Source: JAGKXB01 sp964498835 (GTDB lineage: Bacteria; Pseudomonadota; Gammaproteobacteria; Burkholderiales; Burkholderiaceae_D). Taken from it: 64,000 nt of DNA. Positions 17,965-27,933 of this stretch are shown piece after piece. Position numbers and translations under genes: made by a program. The notes under the pieces are model-generated. The model worked only from the letters and a program-made list of their open reading frames with translations. It searched no databases and was not told where the DNA came from. Positions within the stretch are counted from its first letter, which is position 1. Every line of letters begins with the position of its first letter. Location of the stretch: NCBI GenBank assembly GCA_964498835.1, contig CAZCIX010000004.1, positions 1 to 64,000 of the forward strand. The letters run 5' to 3'.

Positions 17965-19139
17965 TCAGCAATCTCCACGATGCGACCGAAATTGCTACCG
18001 AATTTCTTTTGATATTCGGCCATCTTTTCCATCCGAGCTTGTACTTGCGTGCGATCCTGCACTTCACCAGCCAATTGACCACAAGCAGCATCAATATCAT
18101 CCCCACGCGTCTTACGCACTGTGGTGACAATACCGGCATTACTCAAAATACGGGCGAAGGCTTTGATGCGTTCATCGTGCGAGCGTTTTAAACCAGACTC
18201 TGGAAAGGGATTAAATGGAATGAGATTAAACTTGCACGACACCGACTGCGCTGGATCATGTGGGTTTTTCACCAATGCGATCAATTCACGGGCATGTGCA
18301 TCCGTATCATTCACACCATCCAACATGCAATATTCAAACGTCACAAAATCTCGCGGCGCATAGTCCAAATAACGCCTGCAGGCCGCAATCAGCTCATGCA
18401 GAGGATATTTTTTATTTAGTGGTACCAAACCATTACGCAATTCATCGTTAGAAGCATGCAAAGAAACCGCCAACGCCACTGGACACTCTTGCGACAATTT
18501 ATCCATCATAGGCACAACGCCGCTGGTGGAAAGGGTCACGCGGCGACGCGATAGACCATAAGCATTATCATCCAACATCAATTTTAAAGCCGTGACGGTA
18601 GGCTCAAAATTCAACAAAGGTTCGCCCATACCCATCATCACAACGTTGGTGATTTGGCGTTCACCTTTGGGACCGGGTTCGATTCCTTTGCTTTTACGCA
18701 ATTCAAATTCAGCCATCCATAACTGGCCGATGATTTCAGCAACGGAGAGATTACGATTAAATCCCTGCTTGCCAGTCGAACAAAATCGACAATTGACAGC
18801 ACAACCAGCTTGGGTAGAAATACAGAGCGTGCCACGATTTTCTTCCGGTATAAAAACCGTTTCAACCGCATTACCCTGCCCAACATCCAACAACCATTTT
18901 CTGGTGCCGTCTCGTGCTGTGTGATCTTTTAATACTTTTGGAGAAACAATCATTGCTCGCGTTGCGAGCTTGTCGCGCAGTGACTTTGCTAAATCGGTCA
19001 TAGCATCGAAATCACTGGCGCCAAATTGATGTATCCAGCGCTGCAATTGTTTTGCACGAAATGGCTTCTCACCCAACTCATTACAATAAGCGATGAATTG
19101 GGCGGAATCAAAATCAAGCAAATTGGTCAGCGCTGTCAT
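17961..19139 (-). CDS. rlmN: Dual-specificity 23S rRNA A2503 / tRNA A37 C2-methyltransferase
   Basis: A 392-residue radical SAM enzyme that places a methyl on C2 of adenosine in 23S rRNA and some tRNAs. The cluster motif CAVNCRFCS is near residues 113-121. GMGEPLLNF and the SLHAS motif are intact, and catalytic Cys residues lie in the C-terminal region (AACGQLAGE) and in the family-typical position. It follows ndk by 61 bases and is coupled to pilF downstream. Confidence 0.97.
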   Translation of the reverse strand: MTALTNLLDFDSAQFIAYCNELGEKPFRAKQLQRWIHQFGASDFDAMTDLAKSLRDKLATRAMIVSPKVLKDHTARDGTRKWLLDVGQGNAVETVFIPEENRGTLCISTQAGCAVNCRFCSTGKQGFNRNLSVAEIIGQLWMAEFELRKSKGIEPGPKGERQITNVVMMGMGEPLLNFEPTVTALKLMLDDNAYGLSRRRVTLSTSGVVPMMDKLSQECPVALAVSLHASNDELRNGLVPLNKKYPLHELIAACRRYLDYAPRDFVTFEYCMLDGVNDTDAHARELIALVKNPHDPAQSVSCKFNLIPFNPFPESGLKRSHDERIKAFARILSNAGIVTTVRKTRGDDIDAACGQLAGEVQDRTQVQARMEKMAEYQKKFGSNFGRIVEIAE

Positions 19140-19200
19140 TGATACACTTCATTGATTTATTGGCTAAAAGCAACTAAAACTAGTTAGTTAATTAAGCAAA

Positions 19201-19626
19201 TTAACGTGAATACACGTTCAAAGATGGGAAGAAATAAGCAACTTCAACCGCTGCCGTTTCTGCAGCATCAGAACCATGCACCGCATTAGCATCGATAGAA
19301 TCAGCAAAATCAGCGCGGATTGTGCCTTTGTCGGCTTTCTTAGGATCGGTTGCACCCATCAAATCACGATGTTTAGCAATCGCATTTTCACCTTCCAACA
19401 CTTGCACAATGACTGGACCAGAAATCATGAATGCAACCAAATCATTGAAGAAAGGACGCTCACGATGCACAGCATAAAAACCTTCGGCTTCAGCACGTGA
19501 CAAATGCATCATGCGAGCAGCAATGATCTTCAAACCAGCGCCTTCAAAACGGGAATAAATTTGACCGATTACATTTTTTGCCACTGCATCAGGTTTAATA
19601 ATCGACAGGGTACGCTCAATTGCCAT
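19201..19626 (-). CDS. ndk: Nucleoside diphosphate kinase
   Basis: A 141-residue enzyme moving gamma-phosphate between nucleoside triphosphates and diphosphates. The start ERTLSIIKPDAV and the active-site motif NAVHGSD with phospho-His near residue 117 are present. A GGAG lies just upstream of the ATG. It heads the long leftward cluster. The 272 bases between its start and yccA hold no gene that can be supported and should contain the two divergent promoters. Confidence 0.97.
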   Translation of the reverse strand: MAIERTLSIIKPDAVAKNVIGQIYSRFEGAGLKIIAARMMHLSRAEAEGFYAVHRERPFFNDLVAFMISGPVIVQVLEGENAIAKHRDLMGATDPKKADKGTIRADFADSIDANAVHGSDAAETAAVEVAYFFPSLNVYSR

Positions 19627-19898
19627 CTGTAAAACTCCAATAAAAAATTAACAAAAAGATTAATATAATCAACCTTGGATTTTAACATGAAACACCAAGT
19701 GCAATTACGCATCAAAATGCACCAAAAAGATGGTAACAATTCAATGAGACGAGGTCATAAAAAGACGACTATTCTGGATGAGCATGATACGGACATCGCC
19801 TAACTTTTCAGTCATACTACGGTGACAACAAAATTAATAACAAAAAAGTGCGATTGTTTTGAAATTTTGGTTTTTTTGATAACGCCACAGGAGGCAAT

Positions 19899-20603
19899 AT
19901 GAGTCAAAACTTGCAGCAAAACTATGGTTACACAGCGGTAGAATCAGCAAATTTTGTAACAGTACGTCATCGTGTATTACGTAATACTTATTACCTGCTC
20001 GCTCTTTCCATGATTCCCACCATTTTAGGCGCATGGCTGGGCGTGCAAATGCAATTTAGCTTCTTCGCTGGCTCGCCAATGATGGGCTTCATTGCTTTTA
20101 TGGCGATTACATTTGGCTTTTTTTATGCGATTGAGAGAACCAAAAACTCCGGCATCGGTGTCGTCGTACTACTGGGTTTTACGTTTTTTATGGGCTTGAT
20201 GCTGTCACGCTTAATCGGTCACACCTTGGGTTTTTCTAACGGCGCTTCGCTCATTACCATGGCGTTTGGCGGCACGGCAACTGTTTTTGCTGTGATGGCA
20301 ACCATTGCAACTGTTTCAAAACGTGATTTTTCCGGTTTGGGAAAATGGCTGTTTGCCGGCATGTTGGTGGTGTTGGTAGCAAGCGTAGCAAATATTTTCT
20401 TGCAAATGCCTGCGCTCTACCTTGCAATGTCAGTTATTGCTATTGCGATTTTTTCTGCTTACATCTTGTTTGACGTACAGCAAATAATAAATGGTGGCGA
20501 AACAAATTACATTTCCGCCACGCTGCGTATTTATTTGGATGTCTATACGATTTTCAGCAACTTGCTGAGTTTGCTGGGAATCTTTGGCGGCAACCGAAAT
20601 TAA
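19899..20603 (+). CDS. yccA: Bax inhibitor-1/YccA family membrane protein
   Basis: A 234-residue integral membrane protein with seven predicted transmembrane helices, starting at LLALSMIPTILGAWL and ending near the C-terminal ILFDVQQIINGGETNYI. That last segment is characteristic of YccA/BI-1 proteins. E. coli YccA interacts with FtsH and protects SecY from degradation. The presence of hflKC, the other FtsH modulators, in the same window is suggestive but they are not adjacent. It has a strong ribosome site (AGGAGG) before the ATG and stands alone on the plus strand, followed by a terminator. Confidence 0.93.
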   Translation: MSQNLQQNYGYTAVESANFVTVRHRVLRNTYYLLALSMIPTILGAWLGVQMQFSFFAGSPMMGFIAFMAITFGFFYAIERTKNSGIGVVVLLGFTFFMGLMLSRLIGHTLGFSNGASLITMAFGGTATVFAVMATIATVSKRDFSGLGKWLFAGMLVVLVASVANIFLQMPALYLAMSVIAIAIFSAYILFDVQQIINGGETNYISATLRIYLDVYTIFSNLLSLLGIFGGNRN

Positions 20604-20650
20604 ATAAACAAAAAGTAGCATTACGTTATTACTGCGCTGCTGCAACCTGC

Positions 20651-20690
20651 AAATCTGGCCATGATCCTCAAATCATGGCCAGATTTTTAT
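20651..20690 (+). terminator. Intrinsic terminator after yccA
   Basis: A perfect 15-bp stem, AAATCTGGCCATGAT (20651-20665) with its complement at 20672-20686, a six-base loop and a T run (TTTTTATTATTT). It lies between the convergent genes yccA and rlmD and may also serve rlmD from the other side, although the T run is weak in that direction. Confidence 0.88.
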
Positions 20691-22057
20691 TATTTAGAGT
20701 AATCAAACACCGCAATCGACTCCACATGCGCTGTATGCGGAAACATATTCACAATCCCAGCCTTTTTCAGTACATATCCGGCTTCATGCACCAACACACC
20801 CGCATCACGCGCTAGCGTGGATGGACTGCAGGACACGTACACGAGACGTTTGGGTTTTAACGTTTGATTTAACCCGACCAAAGCCTGACACACGGCTGCA
20901 GCACCGTCGCGTGGTGGATCGATCAGCATGCGATCAAATTTACCCAATGCAATCAAATCTTCTGTGGTCACATCAAATAAATTCCGGCTACTGAATGATG
21001 TTTTTGCAGCCAAACCATTCACCACAGCATTGCCCAAAGCACGTTCGACTAAGGCATCGCTGCCTTCAATGCCAACGACGGCAGCAGCTTGAGTCGCAAT
21101 CGGCAAAGTGAAATTACCCAAACCACAAAACAAATCCGCTACACGCTCATCCGCTTGTGCTTCCAGCAAACGCAATGCACGTGCGACTAAGACACGATTG
21201 ATATGGTAATTGACCTGAGTAAAATCGGTCGGCTTGAAAGGCATTTTGATGCCAAATTCTGGCAACAAATAATGCAATGGTTGATCCATTTCATCCGCCT
21301 GATCGTATGGATAAAAAGGCACCGCCGTATCCGGCCCACCAGTCTGCAACCACCACTGCACCTTGTACTCGTCGGCGAAAGACTTCAGTTTGACTTCGTC
21401 ATCGGCAGTGAGTGACTCCATAATGCGTAGCACCATGACTGTTTTATTCTGTCCTACGGCTAATTCAATTTGCGGTAATTTTTCAACAATCGAGAGCGAT
21501 CCCACCAAACCACGCAATGGCAACAACATGGCAGAAACATGCTCTGGCAAGATGACGCAACTTTGCATATCCGCCACAAAAGCGGATTTCTTTTCATGAA
21601 AGCCAACCAGCACCGTGCCTTTTTTACGCACATAACGCACCGACAATCTGGCGCGATAACGATACGCCCAGGTTGGCCCAGCAATCGGGCGCATCATGGT
21701 TTCAGCCCGTACTTTGCCGATATGCCACAGATTGTCTTCCAAGACACGCTGTTTGATGGCAACTTGCCCAGCAGGATCCAGATGTTGCATCGCGCAACCA
21801 CCGCATACATTGAAATGTTGGCACTTAGGTTTGGTGCGCAACACAGATTCGCGATGCAGCGCCGTCATGTTGGCAGCTTCCCAATTATTTTTCTTGCGGA
21901 ATGAGCTAAAACTCACTCTCTCACCTGGTAACGCCCCTTCTACAAATACCACTTTTCCTGGTGTACCATCTTCATTCGCCAAATGACCGATGCCACGCGC
22001 ATCAGCATCTAGCGATTTAATTTCGATTTGATTGTCCTGCATCACTCTCGTTGTCAT
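20690..22057 (-). CDS. rlmD: 23S rRNA (uracil-1939-C5)-methyltransferase
   Basis: A 455-residue SAM-dependent methyltransferase. An N-terminal TRAM domain (IEIKSLDADARGIGHL) is followed by iron-sulphur ligands in CQHFNVCGGC with a further Cys in MQSCVIL. The Rossmann segment VADLFCGLGNFTLPIA and the catalytic Cys in VYVSCSPSTLARD complete the family signature. It adds the methyl group of m5U1939 in 23S rRNA. It lies just downstream of rpoS on the same strand. Confidence 0.95.
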   Translation of the reverse strand: MTTRVMQDNQIEIKSLDADARGIGHLANEDGTPGKVVFVEGALPGERVSFSSFRKKNNWEAANMTALHRESVLRTKPKCQHFNVCGGCAMQHLDPAGQVAIKQRVLEDNLWHIGKVRAETMMRPIAGPTWAYRYRARLSVRYVRKKGTVLVGFHEKKSAFVADMQSCVILPEHVSAMLLPLRGLVGSLSIVEKLPQIELAVGQNKTVMVLRIMESLTADDEVKLKSFADEYKVQWWLQTGGPDTAVPFYPYDQADEMDQPLHYLLPEFGIKMPFKPTDFTQVNYHINRVLVARALRLLEAQADERVADLFCGLGNFTLPIATQAAAVVGIEGSDALVERALGNAVVNGLAAKTSFSSRNLFDVTTEDLIALGKFDRMLIDPPRDGAAAVCQALVGLNQTLKPKRLVYVSCSPSTLARDAGVLVHEAGYVLKKAGIVNMFPHTAHVESIAVFDYSK

Positions 22058-22084
22058 CCTTACTTTGCTGCATGTAATGTAACT

Positions 22085-23116
22085 TCACAACACAGCCTCT
22101 TTTTTTACACCGTTGGCCGTCAAAACACGTCTGAGTTTAGCCAACGCTTCTTGTTGAATTTGTCGTACACGCTCACGTGTTATCCCCATTTCATCCGCCA
22201 ACACCTCCAAAGTGACCATCTCACCTTCTTCTAATCCAAAACGACGCCTGATGACCAAACGCTGTTTGTCAGTCAAAGTCAAAAGCCAGTCATTGACTAA
22301 GCCAGTCATTTCATGCGATTGCGCCTGTGAATCAGGACCATGCTCAGTATTGTCAGGCAACATATCCATCAAACTGGATTGCGGATCATTGTCCAGCGGT
22401 GCATCTAAAGAACTAGCATGTTCGGACAAAGCGAGAATATCTTGTACTTCCTCAGCTGGCCGATCAATCAAATGGGCAATGTCTTCCAGCGTGGCATCTT
22501 TACCATCCTGACGTTGCTTTTCAAGATAATATTTGGCACGTAACACTTGGTTTAATTCACGTACCATGTGTATTGGCAAACGCACTGTGCGTGCTTGATT
22601 CATGATCGCACGCTCAATACTTTGACGTATCCACCAAGTGGCATAAGTAGAAAAGCGGAAGCCACGCTCAGGCTCGAATTTCTCAATTGCATGGATTAAA
22701 CCAAGATTACCTTCTTCTATCATGTCCAATAAAACAAGGCCGCGATTGATGTAATGCTTTGCAATTGAGACAACCAAACGCAAATTGTGTTCGATCATTT
22801 TTTGGCGGGCATCAAAATCACCCTGCTTCGCTAAAGTTGCAAAATGAATTTCTTCCGGAACAGTCAACAATGCACGCGTGCCAATTTGACTCAGGTAATA
22901 CTGCGTCGCATCGGTGGTTAGCTCTGCGGCCAACACCGCTTTTAACTCATCAATGCCCCCCAGTGCAGTGGTACTGTTATCAAGACTATCAACAACATTC
23001 CCAGATTTATCCAGTGTATCCAATGTTTCATTTGCTTCATTTGTTTCATTTGCCTCATCTGGAAAATCGTCTGACGCTATTTCATCATTCAAATACTTGC
23101 TGGATTTTTGGTTCAT
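22085..23116 (-). CDS. rpoS: Stationary-phase sigma factor RpoS
   Basis: A 343-residue sigma-70 family factor. An acidic N-terminal stretch rich in Asp, Glu and Asn precedes region 1.2 (DATQYYLSQIGTRALLTVPE). Region 2 has the -10 recognition helix around RFSTYATWWIRQSIERAI, and region 4 has the -35 helix-turn-helix EMGITRERVRQIQQEALAKL. The absence of a long region 1.1 and the position after nlpD identify RpoS rather than RpoD. In related bacteria rpoS is transcribed largely from a promoter inside nlpD; no such promoter could be pinned down here. Confidence 0.96.
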   Translation of the reverse strand: MNQKSSKYLNDEIASDDFPDEANETNEANETLDTLDKSGNVVDSLDNSTTALGGIDELKAVLAAELTTDATQYYLSQIGTRALLTVPEEIHFATLAKQGDFDARQKMIEHNLRLVVSIAKHYINRGLVLLDMIEEGNLGLIHAIEKFEPERGFRFSTYATWWIRQSIERAIMNQARTVRLPIHMVRELNQVLRAKYYLEKQRQDGKDATLEDIAHLIDRPAEEVQDILALSEHASSLDAPLDNDPQSSLMDMLPDNTEHGPDSQAQSHEMTGLVNDWLLTLTDKQRLVIRRRFGLEEGEMVTLEVLADEMGITRERVRQIQQEALAKLRRVLTANGVKKEAVL

Positions 23117-23196
23117 GATTAGCTCGATTAATAATTAGAATAATTAAATTTCTTAAATTAAATCAATTACTTAAACCACAACCCAAATCAGGTTGC

Positions 23197-24225
23197 TTAA
23201 TTAGCTAAACCAGGGGCAGAACTGGGTAAAAACTTAGATGGATCGACCGGCTTTCCTTGCAGACGAATCTCAAAATGCAATTTCACTGTATCCGCATCAG
23301 AACTTCCCATTTCCGCAATCACTTGCCCTTTAGCAATAGCCTGCCCTTCTTTTACCATAATAGTTTTGTTATGGGCATAGGCTGACAGCAAATTATTTGT
23401 ATGTTTCAAGATGACCAGGTTCCCATAACCACGAATCCCACTCCCCGCATACATGACTTTACCTCCGCTGGCTGCGCGTACTTTCTGCCCAACTTTGCCG
23501 GCGATATCAATTCCTTTGCTTTTACCCTCTTCAAAAGTAGCCGTGATCTTGCCCTCCGCTGGCCAAACCCACGTCAATACATCGTCATTGACCGTGAAGC
23601 TTGCACTTCCATTCGCCGCAGGTGCTTTGGAAACAGCACCATCTGCTTTATCGGCTTTAGGAATAAGTGACGGAGGAGCAATAGTTGAGTCAGGTTTCTG
23701 TAATTCAAGCATCGCCGCCTCAGAATACGGCTGCTTATTGCCGCGTGGCCCGACTTTTATATTGGCAGAAGCGGTGGAAGATGAAGAGGGTCTCACCTCA
23801 ATTTCTGGTGTCATATTGACATTAAAAGTTTTCACCTCTTTCGACCCTATCGGTGCAGATGCCGTTGGTACAGCAGGCACTATTGGTGCTTTCGCGTCTG
23901 GTGGAGCGATACGCAATACCTGATCAACCTTAATGTCGTTGGGATTGCTTAAATTATTCCAAGCCACAATATCGCGATAATTGAGACCATAGTCCAACGC
24001 AATATGTAAAAGCGTGTCCCCCTTCTTTACGGTGTAATAAGGCCCATCTGGCTTGCTTACTGATATCGTCTTTGCTGCATCTTTCACATCGTTCGTTTTG
24101 GCTACAGGAGCGGGAATCCCGGCATGGTCAATGACTGGAGCTAAATGATGTGTTGAGCTACAAGCGGTCGTTAGTCCACATACCGCCACCAAAATTAAAT
24201 TTAAATAACAATTCTTCGTTTTCAT
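23197..24225 (-). CDS. nlpD: Murein hydrolase activator lipoprotein NlpD
   Basis: A 342-residue lipoprotein from the ATG at 24225, which shares one base with the pcm stop (TAATG). The signal sequence ends VCGLTTACSS, so the Cys near residue 22 would be lipidated. A LysM domain (YYTVKKGDTLLHIALDYG) binds peptidoglycan. A C-terminal LytM/M23 domain (SGGKVMYAGSGIRGYGNLV and LHFEIRLQGKPVDP) lacks the full zinc ligand set, as in enteric NlpD, which activates the amidase AmiC. The middle is Ala/Pro/Ser-rich. It belongs to the surE-pcm-nlpD-rpoS block. Confidence 0.95.
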   Translation of the reverse strand: MKTKNCYLNLILVAVCGLTTACSSTHHLAPVIDHAGIPAPVAKTNDVKDAAKTISVSKPDGPYYTVKKGDTLLHIALDYGLNYRDIVAWNNLSNPNDIKVDQVLRIAPPDAKAPIVPAVPTASAPIGSKEVKTFNVNMTPEIEVRPSSSSTASANIKVGPRGNKQPYSEAAMLELQKPDSTIAPPSLIPKADKADGAVSKAPAANGSASFTVNDDVLTWVWPAEGKITATFEEGKSKGIDIAGKVGQKVRAASGGKVMYAGSGIRGYGNLVILKHTNNLLSAYAHNKTIMVKEGQAIAKGQVIAEMGSSDADTVKLHFEIRLQGKPVDPSKFLPSSAPGLAN

Positions 24226-25076
24226 TACACGATTCCTGAACGCAAAGGAACAAAATGACAATGTTCTAAAGTGGAGTGCTGCCAATCGGATGGCCCCACT
24301 CTTTCTATCAATTGCAATACTTGCTCACGCGCACCAACTGGTGCGATCAATCTGCCACCAATAGCCATTTGTTGTAATAACTCAGATGGCACTTCTAAAC
24401 CAGCGGCGGCAAGAATAATTCCATCAAAAGGCGCGCAATGCGGTAAACCCATCATGCCATCACCGTAATACAACGATAAATTGGCAAAAGACACAGTTTG
24501 AGAATTGATCCGAGCAAGTGTCTGCAAATTATTGGCCGCTAATTCATGTAAAGCATGGATGCGCTCAATCGAATGCACTTCTCGCGCAATTTGTGACAAT
24601 ACCGCTGCTTGATAACCACACCCCGTCCCAATTTCTAATACACGATTCAGGACACCACCATTGCGCAGCACTGCCATCATGCGTGCCACAATATATGGTT
24701 GCGAAATCGTTTGATGATGTCCGATGGGCAAAGACGCATCAATATAAGCCTGACTAGCCAAGCCAGAATCCACAAAGGCATGACGCGGCACAGCCATCAT
24801 TGCAGCAAGAACAATAGGATCCTTCACCCCCTGCTTTTCAAGCCGCTGCACCATAGCACGCCGCACTGCATCTGATACCAAAGGATTGGAACGATCAGAT
24901 TCGACTAACGCAGATACATGCTTATTTGCTGCGTTCTGCGTGGCCGTTTGTGGCATGACAACCTTACCCAAGGAACGCGCAGCAAAAGAAGGCGACTTAT
25001 CCTTAGCAAACTCAGAAGAATTGCTGCGAATAGCAGAGAGTGACAATGGAAACTTTTGCTTCTTCTCCGTCGTCAT
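24225..25076 (-). CDS. pcm: Protein-L-isoaspartate O-methyltransferase
   Basis: A 283-residue repair methyltransferase that recognises isoaspartyl residues in ageing proteins. The core begins about residue 73 with VQRLEKQGVKDPIVLAAM. It continues through VPRHAFVD, PIGHHQTISQPYIVARM and the SAM-binding VLEIGTGCGYQAAVL. The ~70-residue Ser/Ala-rich N-terminal extension is longer than in E. coli but occurs in Burkholderiales. Its ATG overlaps the surE stop by four bases and its stop touches the nlpD start, giving tight coupling. Confidence 0.95.
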   Translation of the reverse strand: MTTEKKQKFPLSLSAIRSNSSEFAKDKSPSFAARSLGKVVMPQTATQNAANKHVSALVESDRSNPLVSDAVRRAMVQRLEKQGVKDPIVLAAMMAVPRHAFVDSGLASQAYIDASLPIGHHQTISQPYIVARMMAVLRNGGVLNRVLEIGTGCGYQAAVLSQIAREVHSIERIHALHELAANNLQTLARINSQTVSFANLSLYYGDGMMGLPHCAPFDGIILAAAGLEVPSELLQQMAIGGRLIAPVGAREQVLQLIERVGPSDWQHSTLEHCHFVPLRSGIV

Positions 25077-25810
25077 AACAAACCTTCTTTGAGTGCATTC
25101 AATTGCGTGGTATGTGTCAAATCTATCTGTAAAGGCGTAATTGATACCTTACCCTGCGCTGTCGCATAAAAATCGGTTCCCTCACTCGCATCTTTCGCTG
25201 CACCAGCTGGCCCTATCCAAAAAATCTCCCGTCCATGCGGATCCTGCGATTTAATGATCGCTTCAGATTGATGACGTTTGCCTAAGCGCGTGGCAACAAT
25301 CTCTTCCAAATCATCATAAGGGCGGTTGGGGATATTCACATTTAACAAATACGGTTTTTGCAAAGTATCAAAACGCTGCTCCACAATCCGACGTGCCATT
25401 TTTGCCGCTGATTCCAATTGACTCCAACCAGGTTCGACTTGTGAAAAGGCAATGGAAGGAATACCAAATAAAAACCCTTCTGTCGCTGCAGCCACCGTGC
25501 CAGAGTACAAGGTATCGTCTCCCATATTCTGACCTTGATTAATCCCCGAAACAACCAAATCTGGTTTGTAAGACAACAAACCCGTTAAAGCTAAATGCAC
25601 ACAATCAGATGGCGTACCATTCATAAAATAAAAACCATTGGCAGCACGATACAAAGACAGTGGACGATCCAAGGTTAGAGAATTGGAAGAGCCAGATCGA
25701 TTACTATCCGGTGCCACCACCACAATCTCCGCAATAGGTGCCAACGCCTCAGCCAGCGCCACAATACCTGGTGCTAAATAACCATCGTCGTTACTGATAA
25801 GAATACGCAT
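25073..25810 (-). CDS. surE: 5'/3'-nucleotidase SurE
   Basis: A 245-residue metal-dependent nucleotidase that removes phosphate from nucleoside monophosphates, with stationary-phase survival roles. The metal-binding start MRILISNDDGYLAPGI, the DRNRSGSSN-like segment (DSNRSGSSNSLTLDRPL) and GINQGQNMGDDTLYSGTVAA are all intact. It is first in the surE-pcm-nlpD-rpoS group and lies six bases downstream of the DinG-type helicase. Confidence 0.97.
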   Translation of the reverse strand: MRILISNDDGYLAPGIVALAEALAPIAEIVVVAPDSNRSGSSNSLTLDRPLSLYRAANGFYFMNGTPSDCVHLALTGLLSYKPDLVVSGINQGQNMGDDTLYSGTVAAATEGFLFGIPSIAFSQVEPGWSQLESAAKMARRIVEQRFDTLQKPYLLNVNIPNRPYDDLEEIVATRLGKRHQSEAIIKSQDPHGREIFWIGPAGAAKDASEGTDFYATAQGKVSITPLQIDLTHTTQLNALKEGLL

Positions 25811-25816
25811 AAATAA

Positions 25817-27928
25817 TTACAAATCCTTGATAGAAAAAAATTCCTGTACTACTGCCAAGTCACGCGTTCTTTTAAACGCCGGTAGGCTTTGCCAAATTCT
25901 CTTGCCATATGGCTTTGAAATCAACCGAGGGTCACAAATCATTAAGACACCACGATCAGTTTCATTACGAATCAAACGTCCGGCACCTTGCTTCATGTTA
26001 ATAATCGCTTCCGGCAATTGATGATGAACAAATCCATTCAACCCCTGTTTTTCCATCACCTCAATCCGCGCGGCAAGCACTGGATCATCTGGCGGAGCAA
26101 AAGGCAATTTATCAATAATCACTAAGGAAAGCGCTTCTCCACGCACATCCACGCCCTCCCAAAAACTTTGGCTACCTATCAATACTGCATTGCCAGCCAA
26201 GCGAAAACGATCCAGCAATTCTGTGCGGCCACTTTCACCCTGCACCATCAATGGAAAAGAAAGTTGTTGGTTAGCAAATTCTGCACGCAAACGCTCTGCG
26301 GTTTGTTTCACCGCACGTAGCGTGGTGCACAAGAAAAAAGCACGCCCGCCAGCAGCTTTCAACACTGGCAACGCGGCATCAACCACCGCATCGGTATATG
26401 CCGGTGAATTGGGCTGTGGCAAATTATTAGGAACGTACAGCAAACCTTGTTGTTCATAATTAAAGGGACTGGGCCAAGAACGCGCTAACTCATGCTGCAA
26501 TCCCATTTGCGACGTGAAATGATGGAAATTGTTCTTCACCGCCAACGTAGCAGAAGCAAAAATCCAGGAGCGTGGCACGCCCTCGCGTTGTTTGTTAAAA
26601 ATAGGCGCAATCGATAATGGTGTGCGATTTAATTGCAAAGAAACGGAAAAAGCTTCGACCCAAAATATCGTATCGGCGTTTTCTAGGTTTTCTTTATTTT
26701 CGTTGTTTTTGTTGGCGTTATTGGGAATCTGATTATTCGAACTTTTAGTCGAATTTTTATCCCAATTTTTACTATTCCAACACTGCAAACGCAGATCTAA
26801 CTCAATCGCTCTTGTTCGGCATTGCTCAATGGTTTCAGCACGTTCAGCCTGTGCTTCCAACACTGCGATCATGCCGGCCAATTCAACTTTTAATTTTTCT
26901 AAAGCAGGGAAAAACTCAGAAGAAGGTGCAATCTGATGAATCGATAAACGCACGTTATCTTGTGGAAATGTCAAACGCAGATCCCGTGCCGCACGCTCAA
27001 CAGGTGTCACCACTTTCACCCATTCTGCTCCATCGCGCGCATGCGATAACCCTTCTGCCAACACATCACGGCACAACTCCAACACTTGCGAAGTCGAAAT
27101 CGTATCGCCAAAAAAGAGCGAAGCAACGTCGGGTAATTGATGCGCCTCATCAAAAATAATCGTATTCGCTGATGGCAATAATTCGGCGACGCCATTGTCT
27201 TTCAGAGCAACATCAGCAAAAAACAAATGGTGATTAACCACCACCACATCCGCTTTTTGCGCTTCCTTACGCGCTTTCATGACGAAGCAATCTTGCGCAT
27301 ACTGACAATCGGAACCCAAACACGTATCACGCGTCGAGGTCACTAAATTCCAGATTGGCGCCGTTTCCGGCACTTTCAGCAATTCGGATTTATCACCCGA
27401 CATGGTGGTTTTGATAAAGCGGGAAATTTCACGCAAATATCCCACATCATCACGTGACGTTAAACGACCATTTTGCAGCGTGCGCTCTAAATGAAAATGG
27501 CAGACATAATTAGCTCGCCCTTTCAGCAAAGCGATCGATACCGGGACATTCAGCGCCTTGCGTACCGTGGGGATATCGCGTTGATACAACTGATCCTGTA
27601 AGTTTTTTGTTCCCGTAGAAACAATCACCTTACCTCCCCACAATAAAGCGGGAACCAGATAAGCAAAAGTTTTTCCGGTACCAGTACCAGCTTCGGCAAT
27701 CAGGGTTTTTTGTTCCGCCACCGCTTGCGCAATCGCCTTAGCCATTTCAGTTTGCGCCTGACGTGGGCGATAGTCTGCCACCGCAAGGTTTAACAAACCG
27801 CCGCTACCAAATAATTGCTCAACCTCAACGTCATGCGCTCCTGACGAAAAAGAAGGAGAAGCTGAAGTCAATGCGGATTCTGACGTTAGCGTTGGTGAAA
27901 TAGAGGTTTCTTGAGTCAAAGTAGCCAC
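25817..27928 (-). CDS. DinG/YoaA-type iron-sulphur DNA helicase
   Basis: A 703-residue superfamily 2 helicase of the XPD/DinG group, which unwinds DNA 5' to 3' in repair. Motif I is AEAGTGTGKTFAYLVPAL at about residues 79-96, and the DEAH box is in IIFDEAHQLPD. The cluster ligands appear as a Cys in NYVCHF followed by TCLGSDCQYAQDC. Motif VI is near KQGAGRLIRNETDRGV. The start codon is GTG. An insertion of about 40 residues at 390-430 is strongly Asn/Lys-rich and absent from the usual family. DinG and YoaA cannot be told apart with certainty. Confidence 0.92.
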   Translation of the reverse strand: MATLTQETSISPTLTSESALTSASPSFSSGAHDVEVEQLFGSGGLLNLAVADYRPRQAQTEMAKAIAQAVAEQKTLIAEAGTGTGKTFAYLVPALLWGGKVIVSTGTKNLQDQLYQRDIPTVRKALNVPVSIALLKGRANYVCHFHLERTLQNGRLTSRDDVGYLREISRFIKTTMSGDKSELLKVPETAPIWNLVTSTRDTCLGSDCQYAQDCFVMKARKEAQKADVVVVNHHLFFADVALKDNGVAELLPSANTIIFDEAHQLPDVASLFFGDTISTSQVLELCRDVLAEGLSHARDGAEWVKVVTPVERAARDLRLTFPQDNVRLSIHQIAPSSEFFPALEKLKVELAGMIAVLEAQAERAETIEQCRTRAIELDLRLQCWNSKNWDKNSTKSSNNQIPNNANKNNENKENLENADTIFWVEAFSVSLQLNRTPLSIAPIFNKQREGVPRSWIFASATLAVKNNFHHFTSQMGLQHELARSWPSPFNYEQQGLLYVPNNLPQPNSPAYTDAVVDAALPVLKAAGGRAFFLCTTLRAVKQTAERLRAEFANQQLSFPLMVQGESGRTELLDRFRLAGNAVLIGSQSFWEGVDVRGEALSLVIIDKLPFAPPDDPVLAARIEVMEKQGLNGFVHHQLPEAIINMKQGAGRLIRNETDRGVLMICDPRLISKPYGKRIWQSLPAFKRTRDLAVVQEFFSIKDL

Positions 27929-27933
27929 AGGAT

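Noticed and set aside
19687..19803. 38-codon open frame between ndk and yccA
   Set aside because: No ribosome site, no hydrophobic or family pattern, and the region must carry two divergent promoters.
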